DNA of 64,000 nt from Segetibacter aerophilus (lineage in GTDB: Bacteria; Bacteroidota; Bacteroidia; Chitinophagales; Chitinophagaceae): NCBI RefSeq assembly GCF_007991655.1, contig NZ_BJYT01000001.1, positions 744,001 to 808,000 on the forward strand. The letters are read 5' to 3'. This document shows, in pieces, positions 36,447 to 44,903 of the stretch. Below the pieces are notes generated by a model. The model was not told where the DNA came from. It saw only the letters and a list, made by a program, of their open reading frames with translations, and did not search any database. The position numbers were made by a program, and so were the translations under genes. Positions within the stretch are counted from its first letter, which is position 1. The number at the start of each line of letters is the position of its first letter.

Positions 36447-37397
36447 ATGACAACCAGAAGAAAATTCTTACATCAATCCGGCACCTTTGCATTGGCCTCT
36501 TTATTGTTGCCTTGTTTTAGCAAAGCAGGTCTGCTTGGGAAAGCGACGGCCTCTATAGGTCTTCAATTGTATACACTGGGAGATTTAATGACAACGGATG
36601 CAAAAGGAACCTTGCAAAAGTTGGCTGCAATTGGTTATAAAGAATTGGAAAGCGCAGGTTCGTCAAAAGGAAATTATTATGGTTTTAAGCCAAAAGAACT
36701 GGCAGCGATGATAAAAGATACAGGCATGAATTGGCGGTCAGCCCACGTTGGTGGCGCTCCTTTCAATATTGAGCAATTTATTAAATCAGCTAAAACAGCG
36801 CAAGACTCAGCCAGGATACAACGTATGACGGAGCGTTTTAAAAATATGGCTCCAACGCTCAATCTTAAAAATGATTACCAGCGTTTAGCAGACGATGCTG
36901 CAGAAGGAGGAATTAGCTATTTAGTTTGTTCAAGTATACCGGTAAGCACGCTGGATGAAATGAAGACCGCCGTGGAAGTTTTTAATAAATCAGGAGAGGC
37001 ATGTAAGAAAGTAGGGGTGCAGTTTGCCTATCACAATCATACCACGGAATTTGACCAGATTGAAGGTCATCGTCCTTTCGATTATATTCTTGCGAATACA
37101 AATAAAGACCTGGTGAAAATGGAATTGGATTTAGCATGGGCAACCAAAGCGAACCAGGATCCAATAGCATTGTTTAAACAACATCCTGGCCGCTTCCCAC
37201 TTTGGCACGCAAAAGATCTTGACAAGACTAATAAGAATCCGGCAGAGGTCGGCAGTGGTATTGTTGATTTTAAACGCATTTTTAGTAATGCAAAAGAATC
37301 TGGGATGAAGTACTTTTTTGTAGAACAGGATGGAGCGCCTCAACCGTTACAAAATGTTACAAATAGTTTCAATTACCTGAAAAAGCTGACAGCTTAA
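36447..37397 (+). CDS. Exported sugar phosphate isomerase/epimerase-like TIM-barrel protein
   Basis: From ATG 36447, 316 residues. The N-terminus MTTRRKFLHQSGTFALASLL is a twin-arginine (Tat) signal, so the protein is folded in the cytosol and exported. The xylose-isomerase-like TIM barrel follows: SIGLQLYTLGDLM, AAIGYKELESAG, VQFAYHNHTTEF (metal-ligand His), KMELDLAWATKA and FPLWHAKDLDK, ending YFFVEQDG. Members of this exported branch are linked to breakdown of sugar derivatives, for example 3-keto sugars, but the reaction is not assigned here. A long hairpin terminator follows. Confidence 0.87.
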   Translation: MTTRRKFLHQSGTFALASLLLPCFSKAGLLGKATASIGLQLYTLGDLMTTDAKGTLQKLAAIGYKELESAGSSKGNYYGFKPKELAAMIKDTGMNWRSAHVGGAPFNIEQFIKSAKTAQDSARIQRMTERFKNMAPTLNLKNDYQRLADDAAEGGISYLVCSSIPVSTLDEMKTAVEVFNKSGEACKKVGVQFAYHNHTTEFDQIEGHRPFDYILANTNKDLVKMELDLAWATKANQDPIALFKQHPGRFPLWHAKDLDKTNKNPAEVGSGIVDFKRIFSNAKESGMKYFFVEQDGAPQPLQNVTNSFNYLKKLTA

Positions 37398-37434
37398 ACT
37401 ATCGGCCTTATTTCAATTTTTAGCCAGTTTTATA

Positions 37435-37485
37435 CAATTCGCGGTTTAACTGTTTTTATGATAAAAACTGCTGAACCGCGAATTT
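37435..37485 (+). terminator. Long hairpin terminator
   Basis: Nearly continuous inverted repeat: the arm from 37435 (ACAATTCGCGGTTTAAC then GTTTTTAT) pairs with its partner ending at 37485 (ATAAAAACTGCTGAACCGCG then AATTTGT), tiny loop, two or three mismatches, then T-rich bases. It ends the TIM-barrel gene. The rest of the gap to 37783 shows no other feature. Confidence 0.85.
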
Positions 37486-37783
37486 GTTTAACCCATCTTC
37501 CTACGTTTACTGCAGCGTGCGTTTAATTCTGCGAAAGATTCCGCAGGCGCATAAATTGCCTTTTTCACATGATGCTTTGTTAGGGTTCATTGTGTTGAGA
37601 GTTACTAAAATTCAAAATTAAATTTGAAGGTTTTAATCTTTTTCGGCAACAAATCAATTCTGTAAAATATTATAATCTTCCTTTCGTTACTTGAAAAGCC
37701 GTTGCTCATCGTTTACAATTTTCGCGAACTTTTAAGAATAGAATTACAACTCTTTAGACTGATAGATTAACTTGCGCTCACAA

Positions 37784-38182
37784 ATGAAACCAGTTGCTTT
37801 CTTTTTTCTGTTCCTACTTTCTTACCTGGCGGGTATATGTAATTATGCGCCACTAGGTGATAACAGCAGCAAAATCATTCATAGTAAGGTTTCAGGTTCT
37901 GCGGAAAATTTGTCAATTGAAAATTCAACTACTAAGCATAATTTAATACAAACCGAGAATACAGGTTTGAATGGAGAAAGAGCTTTTGAATTCAGCATCG
38001 AAGATGATGACGAGGATATCATTGAGAAGCACATATCTCTTGTCAAATACACTTTAGCGTTCTCCCACGCTTTCGCTCAATCTTATCGGAGTAGCTGCAA
38101 TGCACAACATTTTCCCGTTTACAATTACATCCCCTACATAAGCTCTTGTAAATACATTGTACAAAGAGCCTTAAGACTATAA
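37784..38182 (+). CDS. Short exported protein, unknown
   Basis: 132 residues from ATG 37784 (an in-frame TTG lies four codons before). Hydrophobic signal segment PVAFFFLFLLSYLAGIC, then a polar Ser/Asn-rich part, an acidic cluster FSIEDDDEDIIEKH and two cysteines near the end (SSCNAQHF and SSCKYIVQRA). I do not recognise a family. It lies 153 bases upstream of the efflux operon on the same strand. Short proteins with an EDDDED block are known to me in Chitinophagaceae without function. Confidence 0.55.
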   Translation: MKPVAFFFLFLLSYLAGICNYAPLGDNSSKIIHSKVSGSAENLSIENSTTKHNLIQTENTGLNGERAFEFSIEDDDEDIIEKHISLVKYTLAFSHAFAQSYRSSCNAQHFPVYNYIPYISSCKYIVQRALRL

Positions 38183-38335
38183 TCTACTTTCACTGGTTTT
38201 GGGCTGGTGTTTAGGCACATGCGTCTTCATTGCTGGTTGCACATAAACAGCAAACGATCCCTTCGACCAGTTATCATCCACAAGTAATGAGTCTTAGGAT
38301 TCCACCCTATCCATCCTTTAACATTTACCTATACT

Positions 38336-39418
38336 ATGAACAGAATTGTTGCGCTTTTGAGCTTATGCGCATTGGTGTGCTTTGTAAGCTGTGAACAAAA
38401 GAAAGAAGTGAAGGAAGAAATTGCAAAGTATGCAGTTACTACCCCTTTAAGAGTTGACACTCTATTTGCTAAAGAATATGTTTCTCAAATAAAGTCTGTC
38501 AGAAACATTGAAATCAGGGCGCAGGAAAAAGGCTTCCTGCAAAATATTTACGTCGACGAAGGCCAGTTTGTTAGGAAGGGCCAACTGTTGTTTAGGATCA
38601 TGCCTAAGGTTTACGAGGCGGAACTCTTAAAGGCCCAGGCAGAAGCAAGGGCTGCGGGAATAGAGCTGCAGAACACAAAATTATTGGCCGATAAAAATAT
38701 AGTCTCTAAGAACGAGCAGGCAATGGCGCAAGCCAAAGTAGACCAGGCAAGAGCTGAAGTTGCATTAGCAAAACTTCACCTGTCGTTTACTGAAATCAGA
38801 GCACCGTTTAGCGGAACCCTCGATCGTATTCCCAAGAAGCTGGGAAGCCTGATTGATGAAGGCGAATTGTTGACAAGCCTCTCCGACAACAGCGAAATGT
38901 TTGCCTATTTCAATGTCTCCGAACCGGAATACCTCGACTACAAAGCTGACGCTAAAGCAAGCTCCAACACTAAAGTAAACTTGCTCCTGGCAAACAACCA
39001 GCCGTTGCCTTACAGCGGTGTGGTAGAAACGATAGAAGGAGAGTTTAACGGCGAGACAGGCAACATTGCATTTAGAGCAAAATTTCCGAATCCTGATAAA
39101 CTTTTAAAGCATGGAGAAACCGGTAAGGTTAAAATGACGGTTCCGCTACGCGATGCCCTGATCATTCCCCAAAAAGCAACGTACGAAGTGCAGGATAAAT
39201 TATACGTCTTTGTGGTTGATGCTAACAACACAGTAAGATCGAGAAACATTACTATTACCAATGAGATGCCCGATCTATATGTTGTAGGTTCCGGACTTTC
39301 AGAAAACGACCGAATCCTTTTAGAAGGGGTGCAAAAGGTAAAAGACAATGACAAGATTCAGCCCGAGTTTATCGCTCCCAAAGAAGCCATCTCCCGCCTG
39401 AAATTATACACCGAATAG
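38336..39418 (+). CDS. RND efflux periplasmic adaptor lipoprotein
   Basis: Membrane-fusion protein of a tripartite efflux pump. The 360-residue protein has lipobox FVSC, a barrel-sandwich (lipoyl) motif split around EKGFLQNIYVDEGQFVRKGQLLF and LSFTEIRAPFSGTLDRI, the alpha-helical hairpin between them, the beta-barrel FAYFNVSEPEYLDYKA and membrane-proximal segment IPQKATYEVQDKLYVFVVD. It is followed by the RND permease (25-base gap) and the outer-membrane factor: one operon. Confidence 0.95.
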   Translation: MNRIVALLSLCALVCFVSCEQKKEVKEEIAKYAVTTPLRVDTLFAKEYVSQIKSVRNIEIRAQEKGFLQNIYVDEGQFVRKGQLLFRIMPKVYEAELLKAQAEARAAGIELQNTKLLADKNIVSKNEQAMAQAKVDQARAEVALAKLHLSFTEIRAPFSGTLDRIPKKLGSLIDEGELLTSLSDNSEMFAYFNVSEPEYLDYKADAKASSNTKVNLLLANNQPLPYSGVVETIEGEFNGETGNIAFRAKFPNPDKLLKHGETGKVKMTVPLRDALIIPQKATYEVQDKLYVFVVDANNTVRSRNITITNEMPDLYVVGSGLSENDRILLEGVQKVKDNDKIQPEFIAPKEAISRLKLYTE

Positions 39419-39443
39419 AACTTCAATTTAAAAAAAATAGTCA

Positions 39444-42400
39444 ATGTTTAGTAAGTTCATAAACAGGCCTGTCCTGTCTATTGTAATATCGCTCATTATT
39501 GTCTTCTTGGGGGTACTCACCATGCTGAAATTGCCGGTGACACAGTTCCCTTCCATTTCGCCACCCAAGGTGAATGTGACCGCAGAGTACCCTGGTGCGA
39601 ATGGAGAGTTAATGACCAAAGCTGTGCTCATTCCTCTTGAAAGAGCGATTAACGGAATACCAGGAATGAAATATATGGCCTCTGATGCAGGTAACGATGG
39701 TGAGGCTACCATACAGGTAGTATTTAATCTCGGTACAGATCCTAATATAGCTGCTGTAAACGTTCAAAACAGGGTTGCCTCAGTAGTGAACAAGCTGCCG
39801 CCCCTGGTAGTACGCGAAGGCGTAAAGATCACACGGGAGGAATCAAACATGCTGATGTACATCAACCTGTACAGTAAGGATGCCCAAATGGATCAGAAGT
39901 TCCTTTTCAACTTTGCAGACATCAATATCCTTTCAGAACTCAAGCGTGTGAATGGAGTGGGGTATGCAGACATTTTAGGCAATCGGGAATATGCCATGAG
40001 AATATGGTTAAAGCCTGATCGCATGTTAGCTTATAAAATTTCTGCCGATGACGTGATGAAAGCGTTAGATGAACAGAGCCTTGAGGCATCTCCCGGTAAA
40101 ACAGGTGAAAGCTCGGGTAAACGCTCCCAGGCTTTTGAATACGTGCTAAAGTATCCCGGCAGGTTTAGCGATAAGGAAGGATATGAAAATATTGTATTGA
40201 AATCGAACCCAAACGGGGAGTTGCTTAGACTAAAAGACGTGGCTACTGTGGAGTTTGGAAGCTCGATGTATGATATTTATTCTACTCTTAACGGCAAGTC
40301 GTCTGCCGCCATCGTGGTAAAACAATCCTATGGAAGTAATGCAAGCCAGGTAATTGCAGATATAAAGGCCAAGATGAAAGAGATTAAGTCAACCTCTTTT
40401 CCTAAGGGAGTGGATTACGAAATCAGTTATGACGTTTCCAAGTTCCTGGACGCTTCCATCGAGAAGGTAATACATACACTCGTGGAAGCTTTTCTCCTGG
40501 TGGGATTGGTTGTATTTCTTTTCCTGGGCGACTGGCGCTCTACGCTTATTCCTGCTATTGCCGTACCGGTATCACTTATAGGTACGTTTATGTTTATGCA
40601 GTTTTTTGGAATTACGCTAAACCTGATTACTCTTTTTGCCCTGGTACTTGCAATCGGTATTGTGGTAGATAATGCGATCGTTGTGATTGAAGCGGTACAT
40701 GCTAAAATGGAAACAAAGCATTTGTCGCCGCTAAAAGCAACAAAAGAAGCTATGCATGAGATCAGTGGCGCCATCATAGCGATCACCTTTGTAATGGCTG
40801 CTGTATTTATACCTGTTGCTTTTATGTCGGGGCCTGTGGGGATATTCTACCGGCAGTTTTCCATAACAATGGCAACATCCATTATTCTATCCGGCGTGGT
40901 AGCCTTAACACTTACGCCTGCGCTCTGTGCCCTCATGTTGAAGAACAATCATGGAAAACAGAAAAAGAAAACGGCACTAGACAAGTTATTGAACGGCTTT
41001 AATAATTGGTTTAACCGGCTTTCCGGTAGGTATCAAAAATTGCTCGGTGCAATTGTTAATCGCCGGGTTATCACATTCGCCATGCTGGTCATTTTCTGCG
41101 TCGGCATCTGGGCGTTAAATTCAACCCTTCCCTCCGGTTTTATTCCGAATGAGGACCAGGGAATGTTCTATGCCGTTATTCAAACTCCTCCGGGTTCATC
41201 CCTTGAACGTACTAATCAAATTGCTGAAAAACTCCAAAAGATTGCGGAAGGGATGGAGGAAGTACAATCGGTTTCTTCCCTCGCGGGCTACGAGATTCTT
41301 ACGGAAGGAACAGGAGCGAATACAGGAACCTGCCTGATCAATCTGAAGAGTTGGGAAGATCGGAAACAATCGGTTCAGGATGTTATTAAAGAGTTGGAAG
41401 AAAGAAGCAAAGAAATTACCGGGGCGACTATTGAATTCTTCCAACCACCAGCCGTGCCCGGTTATGGTGCAGCAGGCGGTTTCGAATTGCGTTTGCTCGA
41501 CAAGGCAGGAAGTGGTGATTACAAGAAAATGGAAACCGTGAGCAAAGACTTTGTAAGTGCGTTGGAAAAACGTCCCGAACTAGCGTCCGTATTTACCTTT
41601 TATAGCGCCAGCTTCCCGCAGTACATGCTGAAGATCGACAATGATATCGCGCAGCAAAAGGGAGTAACCATTGAAAGTGCGATGAACACACTTTCAACAC
41701 TTTTGGGCAGTAATTACGAAACCAGCTTTATTAAGTTCGGTCGCCAGTACAAGGTGATGGTGCAGGCATCGCCTGAATACAGGGCATTACCTGAAGATGT
41801 TCTAAAGCTGTATGTAAAGAATGATCACGACGAGATGGTTCCGTTTTCTGCATTTATGAAAATGGAAAAGGTGTATGGCTTGTCGGAAATCACACGACAT
41901 AATATGTACAATACTGCTGAGATAAGTGGTACGTCTGCTCCCGGCTTCAGTAGCGGCGCAGCTATCAATGCTGTTGCAGAGGTAGCGAAAACCAGCCTGC
42001 CGCGAGGATTTGGAATTGATTGGGCGGGTATCTCTGCCGATGAGGTAGCTCGTGGTAATGAGGCGATTTTCATTTTCCTTATTTGTCTCGGTTTCGTATA
42101 CCTGATCCTTGCTGCACAATACGAAAGCTTCATCCTTCCGCTAGCAGTTATCTTATCGCTTCCTGCCGGTGTTTTTGGTTCATTCCTATTGTTGAAGATA
42201 ATGGGTCTCGAAAACAACATTTACGCACAGGTTGCACTGGTAATGCTCATCGGACTGTTAGGTAAAAATGCAGTGTTGATTGTGGAGTTTGCAGTGCAGA
42301 AACATCGTTCAGGCGAAACTGCACTAAGAGCCGCAATACAAGGTTCTGTTACAAGATTTCGTCCAATCCTAATGACATCATTCGCATTCATTGCAGGATT

Positions 42401-42638
42401 GATACCGCTGGTTTTTGCCCACGGTCCGGGTGCTATTGGTAACCGCACTATTGGCGCCGCGGCAGCAGGAGGTATGCTGTTCGGAACTATTTTCGGTGTT
42501 ATTGTAGTGCCTGGTCTTTACTACATTTTTGCTAAAATTTCAGAAAGACATGTATTAGTTAACAATGAAGACGAAAATCCTTTAAGCGAAGAAATTGATC
42601 ATCACAACGAATTTGAAAAACTTGAGCAATATGTTTAA
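39444..42638 (+). CDS. RND (HAE1) multidrug efflux permease
   Basis: Inner-membrane proton/drug antiporter of 1064 residues, AcrB-type. Opening FSKFINRPVLSIVISLIIVF, the porter domains in two halves, and the twelve-helix layout are visible. The TM4 proton-relay segment reads AIGIVVDNAIVVIEAVHAK; many relatives have Asp-Asp where this has Asp-Asn, which is common in Bacteroidota. LPSGFIPNEDQGMFY and GLLGKNAVLIVEFAVQKH are further HAE1 marks. Compounds exported are unknown. Middle gene of the operon. Confidence 0.96.
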   Translation: MFSKFINRPVLSIVISLIIVFLGVLTMLKLPVTQFPSISPPKVNVTAEYPGANGELMTKAVLIPLERAINGIPGMKYMASDAGNDGEATIQVVFNLGTDPNIAAVNVQNRVASVVNKLPPLVVREGVKITREESNMLMYINLYSKDAQMDQKFLFNFADINILSELKRVNGVGYADILGNREYAMRIWLKPDRMLAYKISADDVMKALDEQSLEASPGKTGESSGKRSQAFEYVLKYPGRFSDKEGYENIVLKSNPNGELLRLKDVATVEFGSSMYDIYSTLNGKSSAAIVVKQSYGSNASQVIADIKAKMKEIKSTSFPKGVDYEISYDVSKFLDASIEKVIHTLVEAFLLVGLVVFLFLGDWRSTLIPAIAVPVSLIGTFMFMQFFGITLNLITLFALVLAIGIVVDNAIVVIEAVHAKMETKHLSPLKATKEAMHEISGAIIAITFVMAAVFIPVAFMSGPVGIFYRQFSITMATSIILSGVVALTLTPALCALMLKNNHGKQKKKTALDKLLNGFNNWFNRLSGRYQKLLGAIVNRRVITFAMLVIFCVGIWALNSTLPSGFIPNEDQGMFYAVIQTPPGSSLERTNQIAEKLQKIAEGMEEVQSVSSLAGYEILTEGTGANTGTCLINLKSWEDRKQSVQDVIKELEERSKEITGATIEFFQPPAVPGYGAAGGFELRLLDKAGSGDYKKMETVSKDFVSALEKRPELASVFTFYSASFPQYMLKIDNDIAQQKGVTIESAMNTLSTLLGSNYETSFIKFGRQYKVMVQASPEYRALPEDVLKLYVKNDHDEMVPFSAFMKMEKVYGLSEITRHNMYNTAEISGTSAPGFSSGAAINAVAEVAKTSLPRGFGIDWAGISADEVARGNEAIFIFLICLGFVYLILAAQYESFILPLAVILSLPAGVFGSFLLLKIMGLENNIYAQVALVMLIGLLGKNAVLIVEFAVQKHRSGETALRAAIQGSVTRFRPILMTSFAFIAGLIPLVFAHGPGAIGNRTIGAAAAGGMLFGTIFGVIVVPGLYYIFAKISERHVLVNNEDENPLSEEIDHHNEFEKLEQYV

Positions 42639-44061
42639 TTACAAACGATACACCGTCGGCTTCCTGGGAATGCTTGCTGCTTTTGCAAGTTGCAAGGTTC
42701 CCGAGTTGATGCAGGTATCTGAGAACAGGTCCGTTCCCGAAGCGTATATGGATAAGGGGGACACTACCAATATGTCTGCTATTCAATGGCGAACTTTTTT
42801 TACTGATAGAAACCTCGTTACCCTGATTGATACGGCATTGAAAAATAACCAGGAACTCAGAATCACAATGCAGGAAATTGAGTTGGCAAGAAATGAGATC
42901 CGGTTGAGACAAGGACCGTTACAACCAACAGTGGGAGCAAGGCTCGGAGTCGGTGTTGAAAAGGTAGGACGCTACACCAGCCAAGGTGCCGGCGATAAGT
43001 CAACGGAAATTGAGCCGGGAAAAGAAGTGCCTGATGCGTTAACAGATATTACCGCAGCTCTATATGCAAACTGGGAAGTAGACATTTGGAAAAAACTCCG
43101 CAATGCAAAGAAGGCAGCGATTACGCGCTATTTTTCAACTGTTGAAGGAAGAAATTTTGCCGTCACCAACCTCGTTGCAGAAGTCGCCACCTCTTATTAT
43201 GAATTGCTGGCTTTGGATAACCAGCTAATGATAGTAAGACAAAATATTGAGCTACAGAAAAATGCACTTGGTATTGTGAAAGTTCAGAAAGAAGCGAGCA
43301 GGGTAACAGAATTGGCGGTTCAAAAATTCCAGGCGGAAGTGTTGAAATCTCAAAGCCTCGAGTTTGACCTTTTGCAAAGGATAAAAGAAACTGAAAACAG
43401 GATCAACTTTTTATCCGGACGTTATCCAAGGGAAATACCAAGAGACACAACAACTTTATTCAGCCTGGTCCCTGCAACAGTCAATAGCGGTATTCCTTCT
43501 CAACTGTTGTCTGCTCGTCCCGACATCAAGCAAGCTGAGCTTGAACTGGCAGCAGCAAAGCTGGATGTAAAAGTTGCGCGGGCAGAATTTTATCCTTCCT
43601 TCGGCATTTCTGCTGCTTTAGGTTTTCAAGCCTTTAAACCTACATACCTTGTAAAGTTTCCTGAGTCAGTATTGTACTCACTTGCAGGAGATCTTGCTGG
43701 CCCGTTGGTTAACCGCAATGCTATCCAGGCAGAATTTTACAGTGCTAACGCGCGGCAATTGCAAGCTATGTACAATTATGAGCGTACTATCCTAAATGCT
43801 TATATGGAGGTTTCAACTCAGCTTTCAAAAATCAGCAACCTTGAGAAAAGCTATAATTTAAAGTCAAGACAAGTGGATGCGCTTTCAACGTCAATTAGTA
43901 TTGCTAATGACTTGTTCAAATCCTCCAGGGCGGATTACTTCGAAGTTTTAATGACACAAAGGGATGCGCTAGAGTCAAAGCTTGAATTAGTGGAAACAAA
44001 AAAAGAACAGCTAATTGCGGTGGTCAATATCTACCGTGACCTTGGAGGCGGATGGCAATAA
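42631..44061 (+). CDS. TolC/OprM-type outer-membrane efflux lipoprotein
   Basis: Outer-membrane channel of the tripartite pump, 476 residues from ATG 42631, which overlaps the end of the permease gene by 8 bases (ATGTTTAA), a sign of translational coupling. A TTG start 12 codons earlier is less likely because it would push the lipoprotein signal inward. Lipobox FASC in AAFASCKVPEL; NodT-like repeats with ITMQEIELARNEIRLRQG and LDVKVARAEFYPSFGI; SARPDIKQAELELAAAK is the usual OprM-like motif. A terminator follows 11 bases after the stop. Confidence 0.94.
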   Translation: MFNYKRYTVGFLGMLAAFASCKVPELMQVSENRSVPEAYMDKGDTTNMSAIQWRTFFTDRNLVTLIDTALKNNQELRITMQEIELARNEIRLRQGPLQPTVGARLGVGVEKVGRYTSQGAGDKSTEIEPGKEVPDALTDITAALYANWEVDIWKKLRNAKKAAITRYFSTVEGRNFAVTNLVAEVATSYYELLALDNQLMIVRQNIELQKNALGIVKVQKEASRVTELAVQKFQAEVLKSQSLEFDLLQRIKETENRINFLSGRYPREIPRDTTTLFSLVPATVNSGIPSQLLSARPDIKQAELELAAAKLDVKVARAEFYPSFGISAALGFQAFKPTYLVKFPESVLYSLAGDLAGPLVNRNAIQAEFYSANARQLQAMYNYERTILNAYMEVSTQLSKISNLEKSYNLKSRQVDALSTSISIANDLFKSSRADYFEVLMTQRDALESKLELVETKKEQLIAVVNIYRDLGGGWQ

Positions 44062-44072
44062 AGAACTCTATT

Positions 44073-44101
44073 AAAAGGCTGGACATTTGTACCAGCCTTT
44101 T
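44073..44101 (+). terminator. Terminator of the efflux operon
   Basis: Perfect 10-bp stem AAAAGGCTGG (44073-44082) with CCAGCCTTTT (44092-44101), 9-base loop, followed by TAATTT. Confidence 0.9.
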
Positions 44102-44142
44102 TAATTTAGCGGGTTGCGATGCAAGTCAAAGTTTTACCTAGG

Positions 44143-44170
44143 TTGCCACAACTATTCATCAATATATTTG
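44143..44170 (+). promoter_or_regulatory. Candidate promoter of tpx
   Basis: TTG at 44143-44145, 17-base spacer and TATATTTG at 44163-44170, a full match to the Bacteroidota pattern TTG-N17-23-TAnnTTTG. It lies 23 bases before the ATG at 44193, so transcripts would include that long-form start. Confidence 0.65.
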
Positions 44171-44192
44171 TTCTCACTTCAACTTAATATAT

Positions 44193-44843
44193 ATGAACAA
44201 GAAAAATAAGCATCAATTACTTTGTACCACTTTGGTTTTGGCCGCAAGTTGTTTTTCGATCACAAACGGCGCCTTTGCCCAAGGGAAAACGGCAGTTAAT
44301 CAATCAACAAAAGCAAATAAAACAGCACACATGGAAGAAACAAACGGCACCACTATTACCTTAGGCGGAAACACGATTCATACTGTTGGAAAATTACCTG
44401 CTGTAGGTACGCAGGTGAAAGATTTTACCCTAACGGCGGTCGACCTGAAGGAAAAGACCTTTTCAGACTATAAAGGTAAATATGTCATAATGAATATTTT
44501 CCCAAGCGTAAATACGGGAATCTGTTCTAAGTCTGTCAGAAAATTCAATGAAGAAGCAGCAAGTTTAAAGAACACAACTGTGCTTTGTATTTCTAAGGAT
44601 CTGCCTTTTGCACAAAAAGAATTTTGTGGCGCGCAGGGAATTGATCATGTTGTAATGCTTTCTGATTTCAGAAACGACTTTGGAAATACGTACGGAGTTC
44701 AAATTAAAGACGGACCGATGAAGGGATTACTGAGTCGTGCAGTTATTGTTGTTGACCCTGAAGGTAAAATTGTGTATGAACAACAAGTGCCGGAAATAGG
44801 GCAGGAGCCAGACTACACGGCTGCAAAGGCTGCAATAAAATAA
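44193..44843 (+). CDS. tpx: Thiol peroxidase with predicted signal peptide
   Basis: Atypical 2-Cys peroxiredoxin that reduces hydroperoxides, normally with thioredoxin. The catalytic domain has peroxidatic Cys111 in PSVNTGICSKSV (family usually DTPVC) and resolving Cys145 in FAQKEFCGAQG. The protein has 216 residues, while classic Tpx is about 165-170 and cytosolic. The extra N-terminus MNKKNKHQLLCTTLVLAASC plus FSITNGAFAQ looks like a signal peptide, followed by a Lys/Thr/Ser linker. Met47 (ATG at 44331) would give the classic short form. Periplasmic, cytosolic or both products are possible. Confidence 0.9.
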   Translation: MNKKNKHQLLCTTLVLAASCFSITNGAFAQGKTAVNQSTKANKTAHMEETNGTTITLGGNTIHTVGKLPAVGTQVKDFTLTAVDLKEKTFSDYKGKYVIMNIFPSVNTGICSKSVRKFNEEAASLKNTTVLCISKDLPFAQKEFCGAQGIDHVVMLSDFRNDFGNTYGVQIKDGPMKGLLSRAVIVVDPEGKIVYEQQVPEIGQEPDYTAAKAAIK

Positions 44844-44903
44844 GAATTGCTTTAAATCCAATCATAGCTACCTGGTAGGATACAATTCATTTTTCAAACC
44901 CAA

